64,000 bases of DNA from Nitrospira sp. CG24E. Its GTDB lineage: Bacteria > Nitrospirota > Nitrospiria > Nitrospirales > Nitrospiraceae. The translations under genes and the position numbers were made by a program. The notes under the pieces were generated by a model. The model was not told where the DNA came from, made no database searches, and saw only the letters and a list, made by a program, of their open reading frames with translations. Shown here one piece after another: positions 25,928-34,998 of this stretch. How positions within the stretch are numbered: position 1 is the stretch's first letter; every line of letters starts with the position of its first letter. The stretch spans positions 1 through 64,000 of the forward strand of contig NEWP02000002.1 of NCBI GenBank assembly GCA_002869895.2, read 5' to 3'.

Positions 25928-27898
25928 TTAGCGGATCCTGTTGCTGACGTTCTTGACAGTAAACTTGTAGTTCCCCGTCGCATCGGTGAACGTCACCGTA
26001 TCGAGATAGGTCCCGACGGCCATGTGCATCGTGCTGCTCAGGTTCAGCCCGGCGCTCAGATCCTCGCCCAGGACGCCCGTCGCCATCCCCGTCGCCTGAT
26101 GCGGCAGGCCGTCGAAGAGCACGTCGTAGCGAGTCAGCGTGATCACGGCGTTAGCCTTGTTGATCGTGCTCTTCACGTTCTTGAGCGTGTTTTTGTAATT
26201 CCCCGTCACGTCCGTGAAGGTCACCGTATCGATGTACACCCCCGCATTCGTATGCGACGTGACGCTCAGGTCCAGCCCGCTCAGGCTCTCGCCCAAGATA
26301 CCCGTCGCCGTGCCCGTCATGTGGTGCGCGGACCCGTCATAGGTCCCGTAGTAGCCCGTCAGGCTGAGCACGGCATTGGCCTTGTTGATCGTGCTCTTCA
26401 CGTTCTTGAGCGTGTTCTTGTAATTCCCCGTCACGTCCGTGAACGTCACCGTATCGATATACGTGCCCGCATTGGTATGCGACGTGACACTCATGTTCAG
26501 CCCGGCCAGGTTCTCGCCCAAGACACCGGTGGCAGTCCCCGTCGCCTGGTGCGCCGACCCGTCGTAGGTCCCGTAGTACCCGGTCACCGCGATCACGGCG
26601 TTGGCCTTGGTGATGTCCGCCGTCGTCGTATTGACCGAGTCCAGGTCATAGTTGCTCGCGGCTGCGCCGGTGAGCGTTGCGCCCGTCAGCGTCACGGTCT
26701 TGCCGTTGCCGGCGTTCGCATTGTCGAAGGTGGCAGTGCCGCTGCTCAGGCTCACATCATCAACACCGATCACTCCCGTGAGCGCCCGGGTCTGCACGGT
26801 TGCAGAGACGTTGCCGTCGTACACCTTGTTCGCGACAGTGAAGCTGCCGGCGAGACTCTTCTGGCTCACCGTCTGTGCAAGATTTCCCGAGCTGCTGTTA
26901 TTGTATTGGCGATGTTTTCCATGCTCATCATGATCGGCATGGCCGTGGTGGTGTCGTTCCTGACCGCCTCGCCGATGGCTCTCTTCCTCTCCTCTATCAT
27001 GCCGATGATCATCCAGGTCTCGGTGCCGATCACGATGGTCCTGTCCGTGGTGGCGTCCAGATTCTCCCCGCTCAGACCCATGCCCCGCGCTTTCAGTAAA
27101 AACCGCGTGGATTGAGTGAGTACCGGCAGTGAGACTCGACAGAGAGATGGTAAAGATCGAGGCCGAGCCATTGCCCTTGTCGGCGGTAGAATCAATCCCT
27201 AGTGACCTCGTTCCATCGAAGAACTCGACAGATCCTCTCGGTCTTGCATGGCCAATAGCAGGCGTGACGCTCGCCGTGAACGTCACCGTATCTCCATAGA
27301 TGGACGCAGCGGCGCTGGAGGAGACCGTCGTAATCGTGTTGATTCTCGCATCCGTGAACGCCTGAGTCGCCAGAGCTCCTGACTCCTGGCCGGAGGCAGT
27401 CGCTAAGAGGGACGAGTTCCGGTACTGCTCCTCCACAAACCAGGTCGTGCTGATGCTGCTGTTGACGGTGAGATCGTTGTCTGGAGCAATCCAGTCCGCT
27501 ACGCCGTTGCCATCGCGGTCGACCGCCTGGCCATTCGCATCGAATTCTTGGCGCGCGGTAAACCCGCCGATTCCGTCGACGACATACCAGGCTTCGTTGC
27601 CTGCTGGTCCGACATTTGCCGTCGAGCCGGCAGAATCCACAATGCCGTCGGTGCGGCTGACTTGGAAGCGGATGAGTTCACCTGCCGCGAATTGCAGGCC
27701 ATCACCGGTCTGGATCGAGGTCGTAATCACCGCCGTCTCACCCGGCGCATAGTCCAGATGGTCGGTCGTCACCACGGCAGCCATCATCGGTGTCGCCGAC
27801 AGCAGCAGGCGTGGTTCCAGCGACTCCAGCATGAATTCATTGGCGCGGGGCGCACGGCGATGCTGCTTCTCGCGACGGAACAATTTCTTGAACTTCAT
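25928..27898 (-). CDS. LEPR-XLL domain protein with MBG repeats and His/Asp-rich insert (paralogue 2)
   Basis: A 656-residue protein; ATG 27898 follows GGGAGG at six bases and restores the same MKFKKLF start as in paralogue 1, whereas the frame open to 27982 does not. The layout is basic N-terminus, LESLEPRLLLSA motif, shared N-terminal domain, Ig-like domain, one YDG domain (KVYDGNVSATV), three MBG-type units, then the identical ending KNVSNRIR. The Ig-like domain is interrupted by ~65 residues rich in His, Asp, Arg and Glu (GQDHRDRHRDLDDHRHD, HHHGHADHDEHGKHR) that paralogue 1 lacks. The tail repeats are nearly identical in DNA to those of paralogue 1. Confidence 0.88.
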   Translation of the reverse strand: MKFKKLFRREKQHRRAPRANEFMLESLEPRLLLSATPMMAAVVTTDHLDYAPGETAVITTSIQTGDGLQFAAGELIRFQVSRTDGIVDSAGSTANVGPAGNEAWYVVDGIGGFTARQEFDANGQAVDRDGNGVADWIAPDNDLTVNSSISTTWFVEEQYRNSSLLATASGQESGALATQAFTDARINTITTVSSSAAASIYGDTVTFTASVTPAIGHARPRGSVEFFDGTRSLGIDSTADKGNGSASIFTISLSSLTAGTHSIHAVFTESAGHGSERGESGRHHGQDHRDRHRDLDDHRHDRGEEESHRRGGQERHHHGHADHDEHGKHRQYNNSSSGNLAQTVSQKSLAGSFTVANKVYDGNVSATVQTRALTGVIGVDDVSLSSGTATFDNANAGNGKTVTLTGATLTGAAASNYDLDSVNTTTADITKANAVIAVTGYYGTYDGSAHQATGTATGVLGENLAGLNMSVTSHTNAGTYIDTVTFTDVTGNYKNTLKNVKSTINKANAVLSLTGYYGTYDGSAHHMTGTATGILGESLSGLDLSVTSHTNAGVYIDTVTFTDVTGNYKNTLKNVKSTINKANAVITLTRYDVLFDGLPHQATGMATGVLGEDLSAGLNLSSTMHMAVGTYLDTVTFTDATGNYKFTVKNVSNRIR

Positions 27899-28336
27899 GC
27901 GGGACCTCCCTTTTGGTAATACGAGCGCCAAAATTCCGGTTGAAAATAGCCTCTGCGTTTTGCTCCATCTCACTAGAGCCATGGAGCCATTGGCCTCTAC
28001 ATAGAATAGTTATACAACGGGGCCAAGAAATGAACATTCCCCGGAGGTTGTCCCCCAAAGGAGGGAGGCTTGGGGCAGGTTGAGGTCGAGGTCGAGGTTG
28101 AGTAAAGAAAGGCTGGCGGACTATTTCAGCTTCCGGCTGGGCACGGAAACAGAGATCTGCAGGCCGGGGTACGTGAGTTAGACGCGGTAGGCTCTCTACG
28201 GGATGAACATGTAAAATTGATGGGCGAGATGGGCGAGATGAGCTAGACCTGCATGACAGGCGTGGCGTTCAGGTTGAGCAAGAAGCTGGTTTCTCACTCG
28301 ACCTTAGCCTCAACCTTAACCTTCCGATAACCGGGA
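27899..28336. other. Gap between the export genes and the LEPR-XLL genes
   Basis: No gene is supported here. The gap holds the upstream motif of paralogue 2 (28051-28066) and word-like repeats: GAGGTTGAG/GTCGAG units near 28078-28105 that are answered by CTCGACC...CTCAACC units near 28297-28322, and GGCGAGATG units near 28222-28242. The two outer blocks form a loose inverted repeat about 220 bases apart. Confidence 0.45.
28051..28066 (-). promoter_or_regulatory. CCCTCCT-NN-GGRGG motif upstream of LEPR-XLL paralogue 2
   Basis: Minus strand TCCCTCCTTTGGGGGA, about 150 bases upstream of ATG 27898, and the most symmetric of the three copies. The arms TCCC and GGGA are complementary around a CTCCTTTG core. 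Confidence 0.4.
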
Positions 28337-29668
28337 CTACCGCAGTTCTTCGACTTGTCCCATCGCGCGCGCCAGATTGACGCGCGAGGCATTGGCCCGA
28401 AATAAGCCATCGATCATGTTATCGCGCGCCCGCACCAGCGACAGCAGCGAGTTGGACAACTCCAAACTGTTCGAATTCAGCACACGGACTCGTTCGCGGG
28501 CAAGTTGAACTTCGGTCAGCGCCGACTTGAGTCCGTCCTTCGCGATTTTAAGTTGTTCCTTCGCCGAAGTGAGCGTGACCAGCGCTTCCCGCAACTCCAT
28601 CGTAATCTGGCGGGTGACGATGTTCATCTTAATCTCTTCCTGTAGGAGGCGGCTGCGGCCCTCGCCGATCCGCCCCTCCCGTTGGCCCCCGTCGAAGATC
28701 GGGATCGACAGGGTCAGCCCGACATTGTAGGTGCTCAGCGTGCTGTCGACCCTGTTTCCAATCAGCCCGAAATCTCCCTGCGCCTGCAGGGACGGCAGCC
28801 GTTCTCCCTTGATCGAACTCAGCATCAGGGTCGACACCTGCACCCGCTGCTCCTGGGCTTTCACTTCCGGCCGATTGCTGAACGCCACCTCCGTGGCATG
28901 TTCCTGAGTCGGAATCGGCTCGTCGCGCGCTTTCAGCTCATCGGTCAGAACCAGCTTCGAGTCGAAGTTGATCCCCAAGGCATTGATCAGTATCAGCTTG
29001 GTCCGCTCGACATCGCTCTTCGCCAGTTCCAATCGTTGCCGTTCATTTTCCAACTGGGTTTCCAGTCTGGCGGTATCGAGACCGGTGGCCATTCCGCCGC
29101 TCTGCCGGCTCTTGATATAGGAAACGAGTTCTTTATACAGCTCGACATTCGCCGCCCGCGCCGCTACCGTCTCGTAGTTCCGCAACACTTCCATATAATT
29201 CAAAGCCACGGTCGCCATCGTATCGTTCTTCGTCGTATCCGATTCTCCCTCGGCAACGGCCAAGGCGGCACGCGACGCGCGCCACCGTTCGATCAAGCTC
29301 CAACTGAAGAGCGACTGCGACAGGGTGCCTCGGGCATCGGCGATATCGAATGGTTGGCTGCGTGTCGGCGTACCGGCAATCGACCCTCGAAAGAAGGTCT
29401 GATTGTTGTACCGGGCGGACGAAGCCAGGTTGGGCAGTAAGGCGCCGAGATTCGTGGCCGTAACTCCACGCGCCGCTTCGATCCGTTCTTTGTACAAGCG
29501 CACATTGGGATTCTTGTCCAGCGCCGCCTCGATGGCGTCCCTCAAACTCAGCTTGAGCACCGGCTCCTCTTCCGGAACCTTCATCGGCAACTCGGCAGCC
29601 GGACTGGGTCCTGCGGAGAGAAGGCCTGCCACACAAATTGCCAACGTCACGCGCGCGCAGATTTTCAT
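28337..29668 (-). CDS. TolC-family outer membrane efflux protein
   Basis: A 443-residue protein with a signal peptide (VTLAICVAGLLSAGPSPAAE). It shows the TolC two-fold pattern: LSLRDAIEAALDKNPNVRLY at the start of the first repeat, long heptad-rich helices, and AFSNRPEVKAQEQRV at the start of the second, followed by the strand VGLTLSIPIFDGGQREGR. The length is close to that of TolC proteins from type I secretion and RND systems. It is the last gene of the export run, 150 bases after the HlyD-like gene, with a long hairpin repeat in between. It should form the outer membrane channel of the system. Confidence 0.92.
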   Translation of the reverse strand: MKICARVTLAICVAGLLSAGPSPAAELPMKVPEEEPVLKLSLRDAIEAALDKNPNVRLYKERIEAARGVTATNLGALLPNLASSARYNNQTFFRGSIAGTPTRSQPFDIADARGTLSQSLFSWSLIERWRASRAALAVAEGESDTTKNDTMATVALNYMEVLRNYETVAARAANVELYKELVSYIKSRQSGGMATGLDTARLETQLENERQRLELAKSDVERTKLILINALGINFDSKLVLTDELKARDEPIPTQEHATEVAFSNRPEVKAQEQRVQVSTLMLSSIKGERLPSLQAQGDFGLIGNRVDSTLSTYNVGLTLSIPIFDGGQREGRIGEGRSRLLQEEIKMNIVTRQITMELREALVTLTSAKEQLKIAKDGLKSALTEVQLARERVRVLNSNSLELSNSLLSLVRARDNMIDGLFRANASRVNLARAMGQVEELR

Positions 29669-29694
29669 CCGATCATATCCCCTTCACGGACAGG

Positions 29695-29815
29695 CTGGTT
29701 GCTCTGGTTTGTTTGGTTCATCTGGTCTATTTGGTTTGTTTGGTTTATTCGGTTCATTCGGCACGTTCCGTTCAACCAAACAAACAAAACAAACCAAACA
29801 AACTATACGAACCAG
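29695..29815. repeat. Long TTTGGT-type hairpin repeat, copy 1
   Basis: A left half made of GGTTTGTTTGGT-like units and a right half of ACCAAACAAACC-like units flank a core GTTCCGTTCAACC. It lies within the export gene run, between the TolC and HlyD genes. Related hairpins are at 37592-37741 and 40171-40251, with the same TTCAACCA core. Confidence 0.6.
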
Positions 29816-29818
29816 CGT

Positions 29819-30703
29819 TCACTGATTCTCTCCCGGCGGGCGGTGAAACTCCACCGTGCAAGCCAGGCCGGCGGGAATCGTATTATTCGGATTCGGCATT
29901 TCCAGACGAACGCCAAACGTGCCGCTGGCACTATCGACAACCTTGTTTACCACCATGACCTTCGCCTGATAAACCGGTTGCCCCTTTCCTTCCGGACGCA
30001 CATCGGCTCTCATGCCGGTTTTCAATTTACCGAGGAGCGAGATTGGCGCGAAGACTTCCACTCTCAGTGGATCGATCTGCGCCAGTTTCATCACCGGTGT
30101 CTGCTGGCGGGCCAATTCGCCGGGAGACAGCAGTCGATCCACGACCACGCCATTGATGGGGCTTCGAATCGTACGCAGCTCCAGGGCCACGGAGGCTCGA
30201 TTCAAATCCAACTCTGCCAGACGCCTGTTCTCAGACGCCTCTCGATGCAACACTTCCGCCAAGGATTTTTCCATCTGAGCCTCATCCATCTCGTGCTGGG
30301 CAATCGAGTTGCTCTTGAGCAACTCCAGCGCCCGTTCGTGCTTCCGACTGGTAAAGCCGATTTTCACCTGGCTGTTCTTCAACGCTGCCTCTGCCTCCGC
30401 CTTGGCTTTCGCAAACGCCACGGTCGCTTCTTCCATACTCGATTCGAGCGTCACGATCACTTGCCCCTTCTTCACCCAGTCCCCTCGGTCCACCGGCACC
30501 GTTTGAATCAACCCTTCCACCGGAATCCCGATAGAGATCTCGTCATAGGGTGTGATCACACAGGCCATTCCCGCTGCCGACGCCGGCGCCGGCGTCAGGA
30601 GATAGAGGCCGGCCGCGACAGTCAGGCTGCCTATCGCACATAGCCCTTTCAGCCGCCATCTGTGCAACTGTCTCGCTTCCTGACATTCCCCTAGCATGTC
30701 CAT
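29819..30703 (-). CDS. HlyD-family periplasmic adaptor
   Basis: A 294-residue membrane fusion protein. A single N-terminal membrane segment or signal (CAIGSLTVAAGLYLLTPAPA) is followed by a split biotinyl-lipoyl domain (GLIQTVPVDRGDWVKKGQVI and IRSPINGVVVDRLLSPGE) around a ~80-residue coiled-coil hairpin. A beta-barrel domain follows (LRVEVFAPISLLGKLKTGMR), then a short C-terminal part. It is shorter than adaptors of RND pumps and lacks a second C-terminal domain. It lies between the SecA-like and TolC genes and probably links the inner membrane part to TolC. Confidence 0.9.
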   Translation of the reverse strand: MDMLGECQEARQLHRWRLKGLCAIGSLTVAAGLYLLTPAPASAAGMACVITPYDEISIGIPVEGLIQTVPVDRGDWVKKGQVIVTLESSMEEATVAFAKAKAEAEAALKNSQVKIGFTSRKHERALELLKSNSIAQHEMDEAQMEKSLAEVLHREASENRRLAELDLNRASVALELRTIRSPINGVVVDRLLSPGELARQQTPVMKLAQIDPLRVEVFAPISLLGKLKTGMRADVRPEGKGQPVYQAKVMVVNKVVDSASGTFGVRLEMPNPNNTIPAGLACTVEFHRPPGENQ

Positions 30704-30744
30704 TCCACCATCCTATTTAATTTGTGTCGACTTGGGATGTGCTC

Positions 30745-30855
30745 AGAACACCTTCAGTCTTCAGCCTATCCACCTGAATAGTTGCTCTGGTCGAACGAGA
30801 AACAAGATACTCGAAACTTCCTCACGAGATACGCTTCACGCTTCACGTGACCCTA
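30745..30855. repeat. Word-like repeat DNA with CACGCTTCACG units
   Basis: Short sequence words such as CACGAGATACGCTTCACG and CTTCAGTCTTCAGCC occur here and recur at 22860-22925 and 40966-40990. No gene is present in this 160-base gap between the SecA-like and HlyD genes. Confidence 0.4.
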
Positions 30856-30864
30856 TTTCGCTTT

Positions 30865-32856
30865 TCACTCCAGCCGCCCGGAAAAGGCGAGCGACGTTTC
30901 CAGTGAATCCTCATGCTGCAACAGTTCCCGGCGAATCCGCGCGTGCAGGGACTCGGCAGACAGCTGAGCCTGCCGCACGAGAAACGCAGCCGGCTTACCC
31001 TGCAGCGGCCTTCCTCGACTCACCAGCGCCCGAGCCGTCCATCGCCATAGCAGACGCCGCGACGTCGCCATAATCTCATCCTCCAGCGACGCGACAATTT
31101 CAAAACTTCCCGGATCCCCCTGGCGACCGCTGCGGCCGTAAAGCTGCCGATCGATGCGCCCTGCTTCGTGCCGCTCTGTCGCCAAGACATGCAACCCCCC
31201 CGCCTCCGCCACCTTCGGCAACAATTTGATATCCGTGCCGCGACCGGCCATGTTCGTCGCCACCGTGACACGCCCCGGCAAACCGGCCTTGGCGACGATA
31301 TCGGCCTCTTCTTTGTCCTGTCTGGCATTGAGGACCACGTGCGGAACATTCGACGCGGTGAGTTTCTCGCTCAGAATTTCGGATGCGGAAACCGATTTCG
31401 TCCCCACCAGGATAGGCCGCCCCTGCTTATGGAGCTTCGTAATATGTTCGACGACCGCTTCCCACTTCTCATCCGCCGTCGAAAACAGCCATTCCCCTGT
31501 CGACTTCCTCTGTATCGGACGATTGGTAGGAACCGTCACGGTGGCCAAGCGATACACTTGCCACAACTCGGTGGCGACTTCCTGGCCCGTGCCGGTCATG
31601 CCGGCGAGCCACAAATACCGGCGGAAGAACCTCTGATAGGTGATCCGCGCCTGCGACGTCTGCATCGGTGTCAGCGGGCACCCTTCCTTCAATTCGATCA
31701 TTTGATGCAGCCCCTGTTCCCACGACCGGTCCTCCATGACACGCCCGGTGTACTCATCGATAATCTGGACCTTCTCATTCCTGACGAGATAATGGGTATC
31801 GCGATTGAATAAATGGAGGGCCGTAAGCGCCTGCCGAGCGAGTTCTTCTCGCCGCCGCGGCCCCGACCAGAAGCCGGTGAGATCCTTTGCCCGGGCCGTC
31901 AACAGGGCCTGTCCATCCGCGGTCAGGCGAATGCTCCGTTCACGCAGATCGATCTCATAATGGGATCCGCGTGTGAGGCCTCTCGCGAGCGTCAGCGCCG
32001 TCTCATAAATCGGCTTCTCCGGCACCTCTCCGCCGCTATTGGCGATGATGAGCGGGACTCGCGCCTCATCCACCAGAATGCTGTCCGCCTCGTCCACAAT
32101 GCCGAAACACAAGCCCCGGAGCACCAAATTCCGGAGCCTTGTCGCATCGCCATATAACTTTTCTAGTTGAAGCTGGATACGGTTGGGCTGCCGGCCCACG
32201 ACCAGGCGATCCCGCAGATAGTCGAACACCAGTTCCTTGTTCGTGCAGTAGGTCACATCGCAGGCATAGGCCGCGCGGCGCGCCACAGGGCCTTGCTCGT
32301 GGGTGATGACCCCGACAGACAGGCCCAGCATGTCGTAGATCGGGCCCATCTCTTCCGCATCCCGCGCCGTCAAATAATCGTTCACGGTAATCAGATGCAC
32401 CGGCACGCCGGCCAGGGCGGCAGTCGCCGCAGCCAAGGTGGCGGTCAAGGTCTTCCCTTCTCCCGTCGCCATCTCTGCCACACAGCCATTGAGTAAGACC
32501 CACCCACCGAGGATCTGCACGTCATAGTGCCGTTGGCCGATCGTCCGATGGGCCACCTCCCGCACCAGGGCAAAGGACCGAAACACCAGCTCGTTGCTGA
32601 AACCCTCGAGCCGGAGCTGCTCGCGCAAGAGCACGACCTCTTTACGCAACTGATCGTCGCGCAAGGCAGACAGGGAACGGCCCTGTTCCTTGACCGGTTC
32701 CACCACTTCGGTCCGCATGGCGGTGCGTTCCCGGATCCGCCGCATGATGGGACTCGCCAACTTCACTCCCTGCCGGTCGAACCAGCTCTCGCGTGGCACC
32801 GCCCGTTCCGGATAGGCGCTATGCAGCGCCGTCTGTTGCCGGGCCATATCAAACAT
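30865..32856 (-). CDS. SecA-like translocase ATPase, C-terminally shortened
   Basis: A 663-residue SecA paralogue. ATG 32856 overlaps the end of the upstream M50-HlyD gene by eight bases, implying coupling; the frame open to 32937 is less likely. Motifs: EMATGEGKTLTA (Walker A, Lys about 135), VHLITVNDYLTARDAEEMG, YCTNKELVFDYLRD, IVDEADSILVDEARVPLII (DEAD), MTGTGQEVATE, and ATNMAGRGTDIKL with YGRSGRQGDPGS in the second motor domain. The helical domains after the motor are reduced to ~70 residues, and the C-terminal linker and zinc site of house-keeping SecA are absent. It is most likely an accessory motor for a special set of substrates. Confidence 0.92.
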   Translation of the reverse strand: MFDMARQQTALHSAYPERAVPRESWFDRQGVKLASPIMRRIRERTAMRTEVVEPVKEQGRSLSALRDDQLRKEVVLLREQLRLEGFSNELVFRSFALVREVAHRTIGQRHYDVQILGGWVLLNGCVAEMATGEGKTLTATLAAATAALAGVPVHLITVNDYLTARDAEEMGPIYDMLGLSVGVITHEQGPVARRAAYACDVTYCTNKELVFDYLRDRLVVGRQPNRIQLQLEKLYGDATRLRNLVLRGLCFGIVDEADSILVDEARVPLIIANSGGEVPEKPIYETALTLARGLTRGSHYEIDLRERSIRLTADGQALLTARAKDLTGFWSGPRRREELARQALTALHLFNRDTHYLVRNEKVQIIDEYTGRVMEDRSWEQGLHQMIELKEGCPLTPMQTSQARITYQRFFRRYLWLAGMTGTGQEVATELWQVYRLATVTVPTNRPIQRKSTGEWLFSTADEKWEAVVEHITKLHKQGRPILVGTKSVSASEILSEKLTASNVPHVVLNARQDKEEADIVAKAGLPGRVTVATNMAGRGTDIKLLPKVAEAGGLHVLATERHEAGRIDRQLYGRSGRQGDPGSFEIVASLEDEIMATSRRLLWRWTARALVSRGRPLQGKPAAFLVRQAQLSAESLHARIRRELLQHEDSLETSLAFSGRLE

Positions 32857-34996
32857 TAAATCGCGACAAGAATAATTGTCGTCCCTGACGGAACCACTGG
32901 GCCATGAGCGGCACCCAACCATGATCGAAACGCACATACACGCGCCCGCCGACGTTCACCACGCCCAGATCGACGGGCAATTGGAGATCCATCTGAAAGA
33001 CCTTTCGCAGGGCTTTCTGGCCCTTGGGATCTTTCGGATCTATCGGTACCTGTCCCCCTCCTGCGCTCCCAAGCGCCGGGCTGGGAAGTTCATCGCTTGC
33101 CGCCGGTACCAGCCGCGTCACTCCGGCGTCGATGGGACTCACGATTCGTTCAGCCAACCGTACCTGGACCTGCTTCGTACTATGCCGGATCAAGTCGATA
33201 TCTGTCTGATCCACGACGGTGCGTACGGTCAACGTCTTGAGATCCACCACATGGGCCAACACATCGCCGCGATGCACAAATCGACCGGGTAAATCCTCCA
33301 CACGCGAGACGACCAAGGTGCCGTCCACCTTCGCGGTAATCACCAGATCGCGAACCCGTTCTCTCGTGCGGGCGAGTTTCTCTTCGATGTACCGCTTTTC
33401 TTCTTCGAGAATCTTCGCTTTGACGAGGTTCGTGGGAATGTGCTCGCGAATACGGGCATCGATCTCCTGGACCTGCGCCTGAAGCACTGTAAGCTGCGTC
33501 GTCAGCACCGAGTCGCGACAGACCACCAACACGTCGCCTTGCGACACTTTTGACCCTGGGATGCCCACCACCTGCTCGACGAACCCGTCGGCCCCGGCGC
33601 GCACGACCGCTTCGTCCGGAATCCACACGACCCCTTCTGCGCGCGTGCGAAACGGCACAGGAGTCAAACAGAGCGCCACGATGACAACTGCCACCGCTCC
33701 GGCCGTCACCGCGATCGCCCTGCCACGCACGCGGCGGAGGCGCGGGCCCGTGAAGAGATAACCGAAGCCCTTTCCCAGCGGAATCAGGAACCAGGTGATC
33801 GCCGTCACTGCGGCGAAGAACATACCCAGCGCAAACCATTGATCGGTCAGATACATCAGGATCACGAATACGATGAAGACTCGATAGAGAAAGGCGCTGA
33901 CTGCATAGCCGACAAACCAGACTCGCTCGCCCGGTGTGGCATGCGGCACCTGTGCCTCCGTCCGGCCAAAGGGATACCGCTCGCACAGGTACCCCAGATA
34001 CTTGTTGCCTCGCTGGCCCAAATTGGGAATTTCAGTCAGATCGGCGAGCATGTGGTACCCATCGAACCGGAGCAGAGGATTGCCGTTGAAGATGACAGTC
34101 GAGATCCCCGCAATCATGACGGTGTTATAGGCCAGGGTGCTGACAAGGCCCGGCTCGACGCTGACCCATACCAAGATGGCGATCGAGGCGATCATCAATT
34201 CGACGATCATGCCGGCTGCGCCGACGACTGCCCTCTGCCACTTACTGGAAAAGGCCGACGAGGCAGAGGCATCGACATAGGGCACAGGCGAAAACACCAG
34301 CAGCATGATGCCCATCTCGTGCACTTCCCCGCCGAACGCCTTGACGGCAAAAGCGTGACCAAACTCGTGCAGCGCTTTGATGATCGGGAACAGGAACCAG
34401 AGCAGCACCAGATTCTGTGGAGTCGTGATCTGGTCGATGAGATTGGCCGTCAGGTCCGACCAATGCGTGGCCCCGACCAGCAGACCCGGAATCACGATCG
34501 CGAGCCACAAGGCCGCGCCGCCCCAGCCGAAGAAGGGGCGGACCAAGGACACGAAGGTCTGCAGCAATCGTTCCGGGTCGAAGAGGGGAAACTGCCAGGC
34601 AAAGACGTTCATCAGCTTGCGCTGCCACTTCTTCTGTCGCGTACGCTCATGTCGATGCAACAATTCCGCGATGTCGGGAGGAATATCGCACTGCAACACA
34701 TCAGTCGAGTGGAGCTGGCTCAAGAGCTGCACCACTTCAGGTTGAGTCGGAGCATCGTCGCCCAGCTTCGTGGAGACGAGGTCCCAGATCTCCTGGACCG
34801 TGCGCTTCCCATCCATCAAGCCGATGAAGGCGTAGGCAGAGGGAGAAAAGCGATGGTACCGTTCGTTCGACCGGTCCTGGAGCACGTACCAGGTCTGACC
34901 GCGATACTGATGCCGATGCAATTGAGCATGGCTGCGCAAGCGTGGGGAAAGGGTCGCCACGCGATACCAGGAAGGGCTAAAGAGGGCTTCGCTCAT
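32849..34996 (-). CDS. PqqD-like/M50 peptidase/HlyD fusion membrane protein
   Basis: A 715-residue polytopic membrane protein. Residues ~20-100 resemble a PqqD or winged-helix peptide-binding domain (YRGQTWYVLQDRSNERYHRF, GKRTVQEIWDLV). Residues ~150-430 form an M50/site-2-protease-like membrane domain with HEFGH (His210, Glu211, His214) and NGNPLLRFDGYH (Asn306 to Asp312), so the zinc site looks intact. After the last membrane helix (~440-455), a HlyD-type part follows with split lipoyl motifs (GFVEQVVGIPGSKVSQGDVL, ITAKVDGTLVVSRVEDLPG) and a coiled coil. It is translationally coupled to the SecA-like gene and is probably the central inner membrane part of the export system. Confidence 0.9.
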   Translation of the reverse strand: MSEALFSPSWYRVATLSPRLRSHAQLHRHQYRGQTWYVLQDRSNERYHRFSPSAYAFIGLMDGKRTVQEIWDLVSTKLGDDAPTQPEVVQLLSQLHSTDVLQCDIPPDIAELLHRHERTRQKKWQRKLMNVFAWQFPLFDPERLLQTFVSLVRPFFGWGGAALWLAIVIPGLLVGATHWSDLTANLIDQITTPQNLVLLWFLFPIIKALHEFGHAFAVKAFGGEVHEMGIMLLVFSPVPYVDASASSAFSSKWQRAVVGAAGMIVELMIASIAILVWVSVEPGLVSTLAYNTVMIAGISTVIFNGNPLLRFDGYHMLADLTEIPNLGQRGNKYLGYLCERYPFGRTEAQVPHATPGERVWFVGYAVSAFLYRVFIVFVILMYLTDQWFALGMFFAAVTAITWFLIPLGKGFGYLFTGPRLRRVRGRAIAVTAGAVAVVIVALCLTPVPFRTRAEGVVWIPDEAVVRAGADGFVEQVVGIPGSKVSQGDVLVVCRDSVLTTQLTVLQAQVQEIDARIREHIPTNLVKAKILEEEKRYIEEKLARTRERVRDLVITAKVDGTLVVSRVEDLPGRFVHRGDVLAHVVDLKTLTVRTVVDQTDIDLIRHSTKQVQVRLAERIVSPIDAGVTRLVPAASDELPSPALGSAGGGQVPIDPKDPKGQKALRKVFQMDLQLPVDLGVVNVGGRVYVRFDHGWVPLMAQWFRQGRQLFLSRFNV

Positions 34997-34998
34997 AA

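Noticed and set aside
26866-27115. Hydrophobic plus-strand frame rich in Met, Ile and Val
   Set aside because: It is the antisense of the His/Asp-rich insert of a LEPR-XLL protein; GAT and CAT codons read backwards give Ile and Met, so the hydrophobicity is a by-product.
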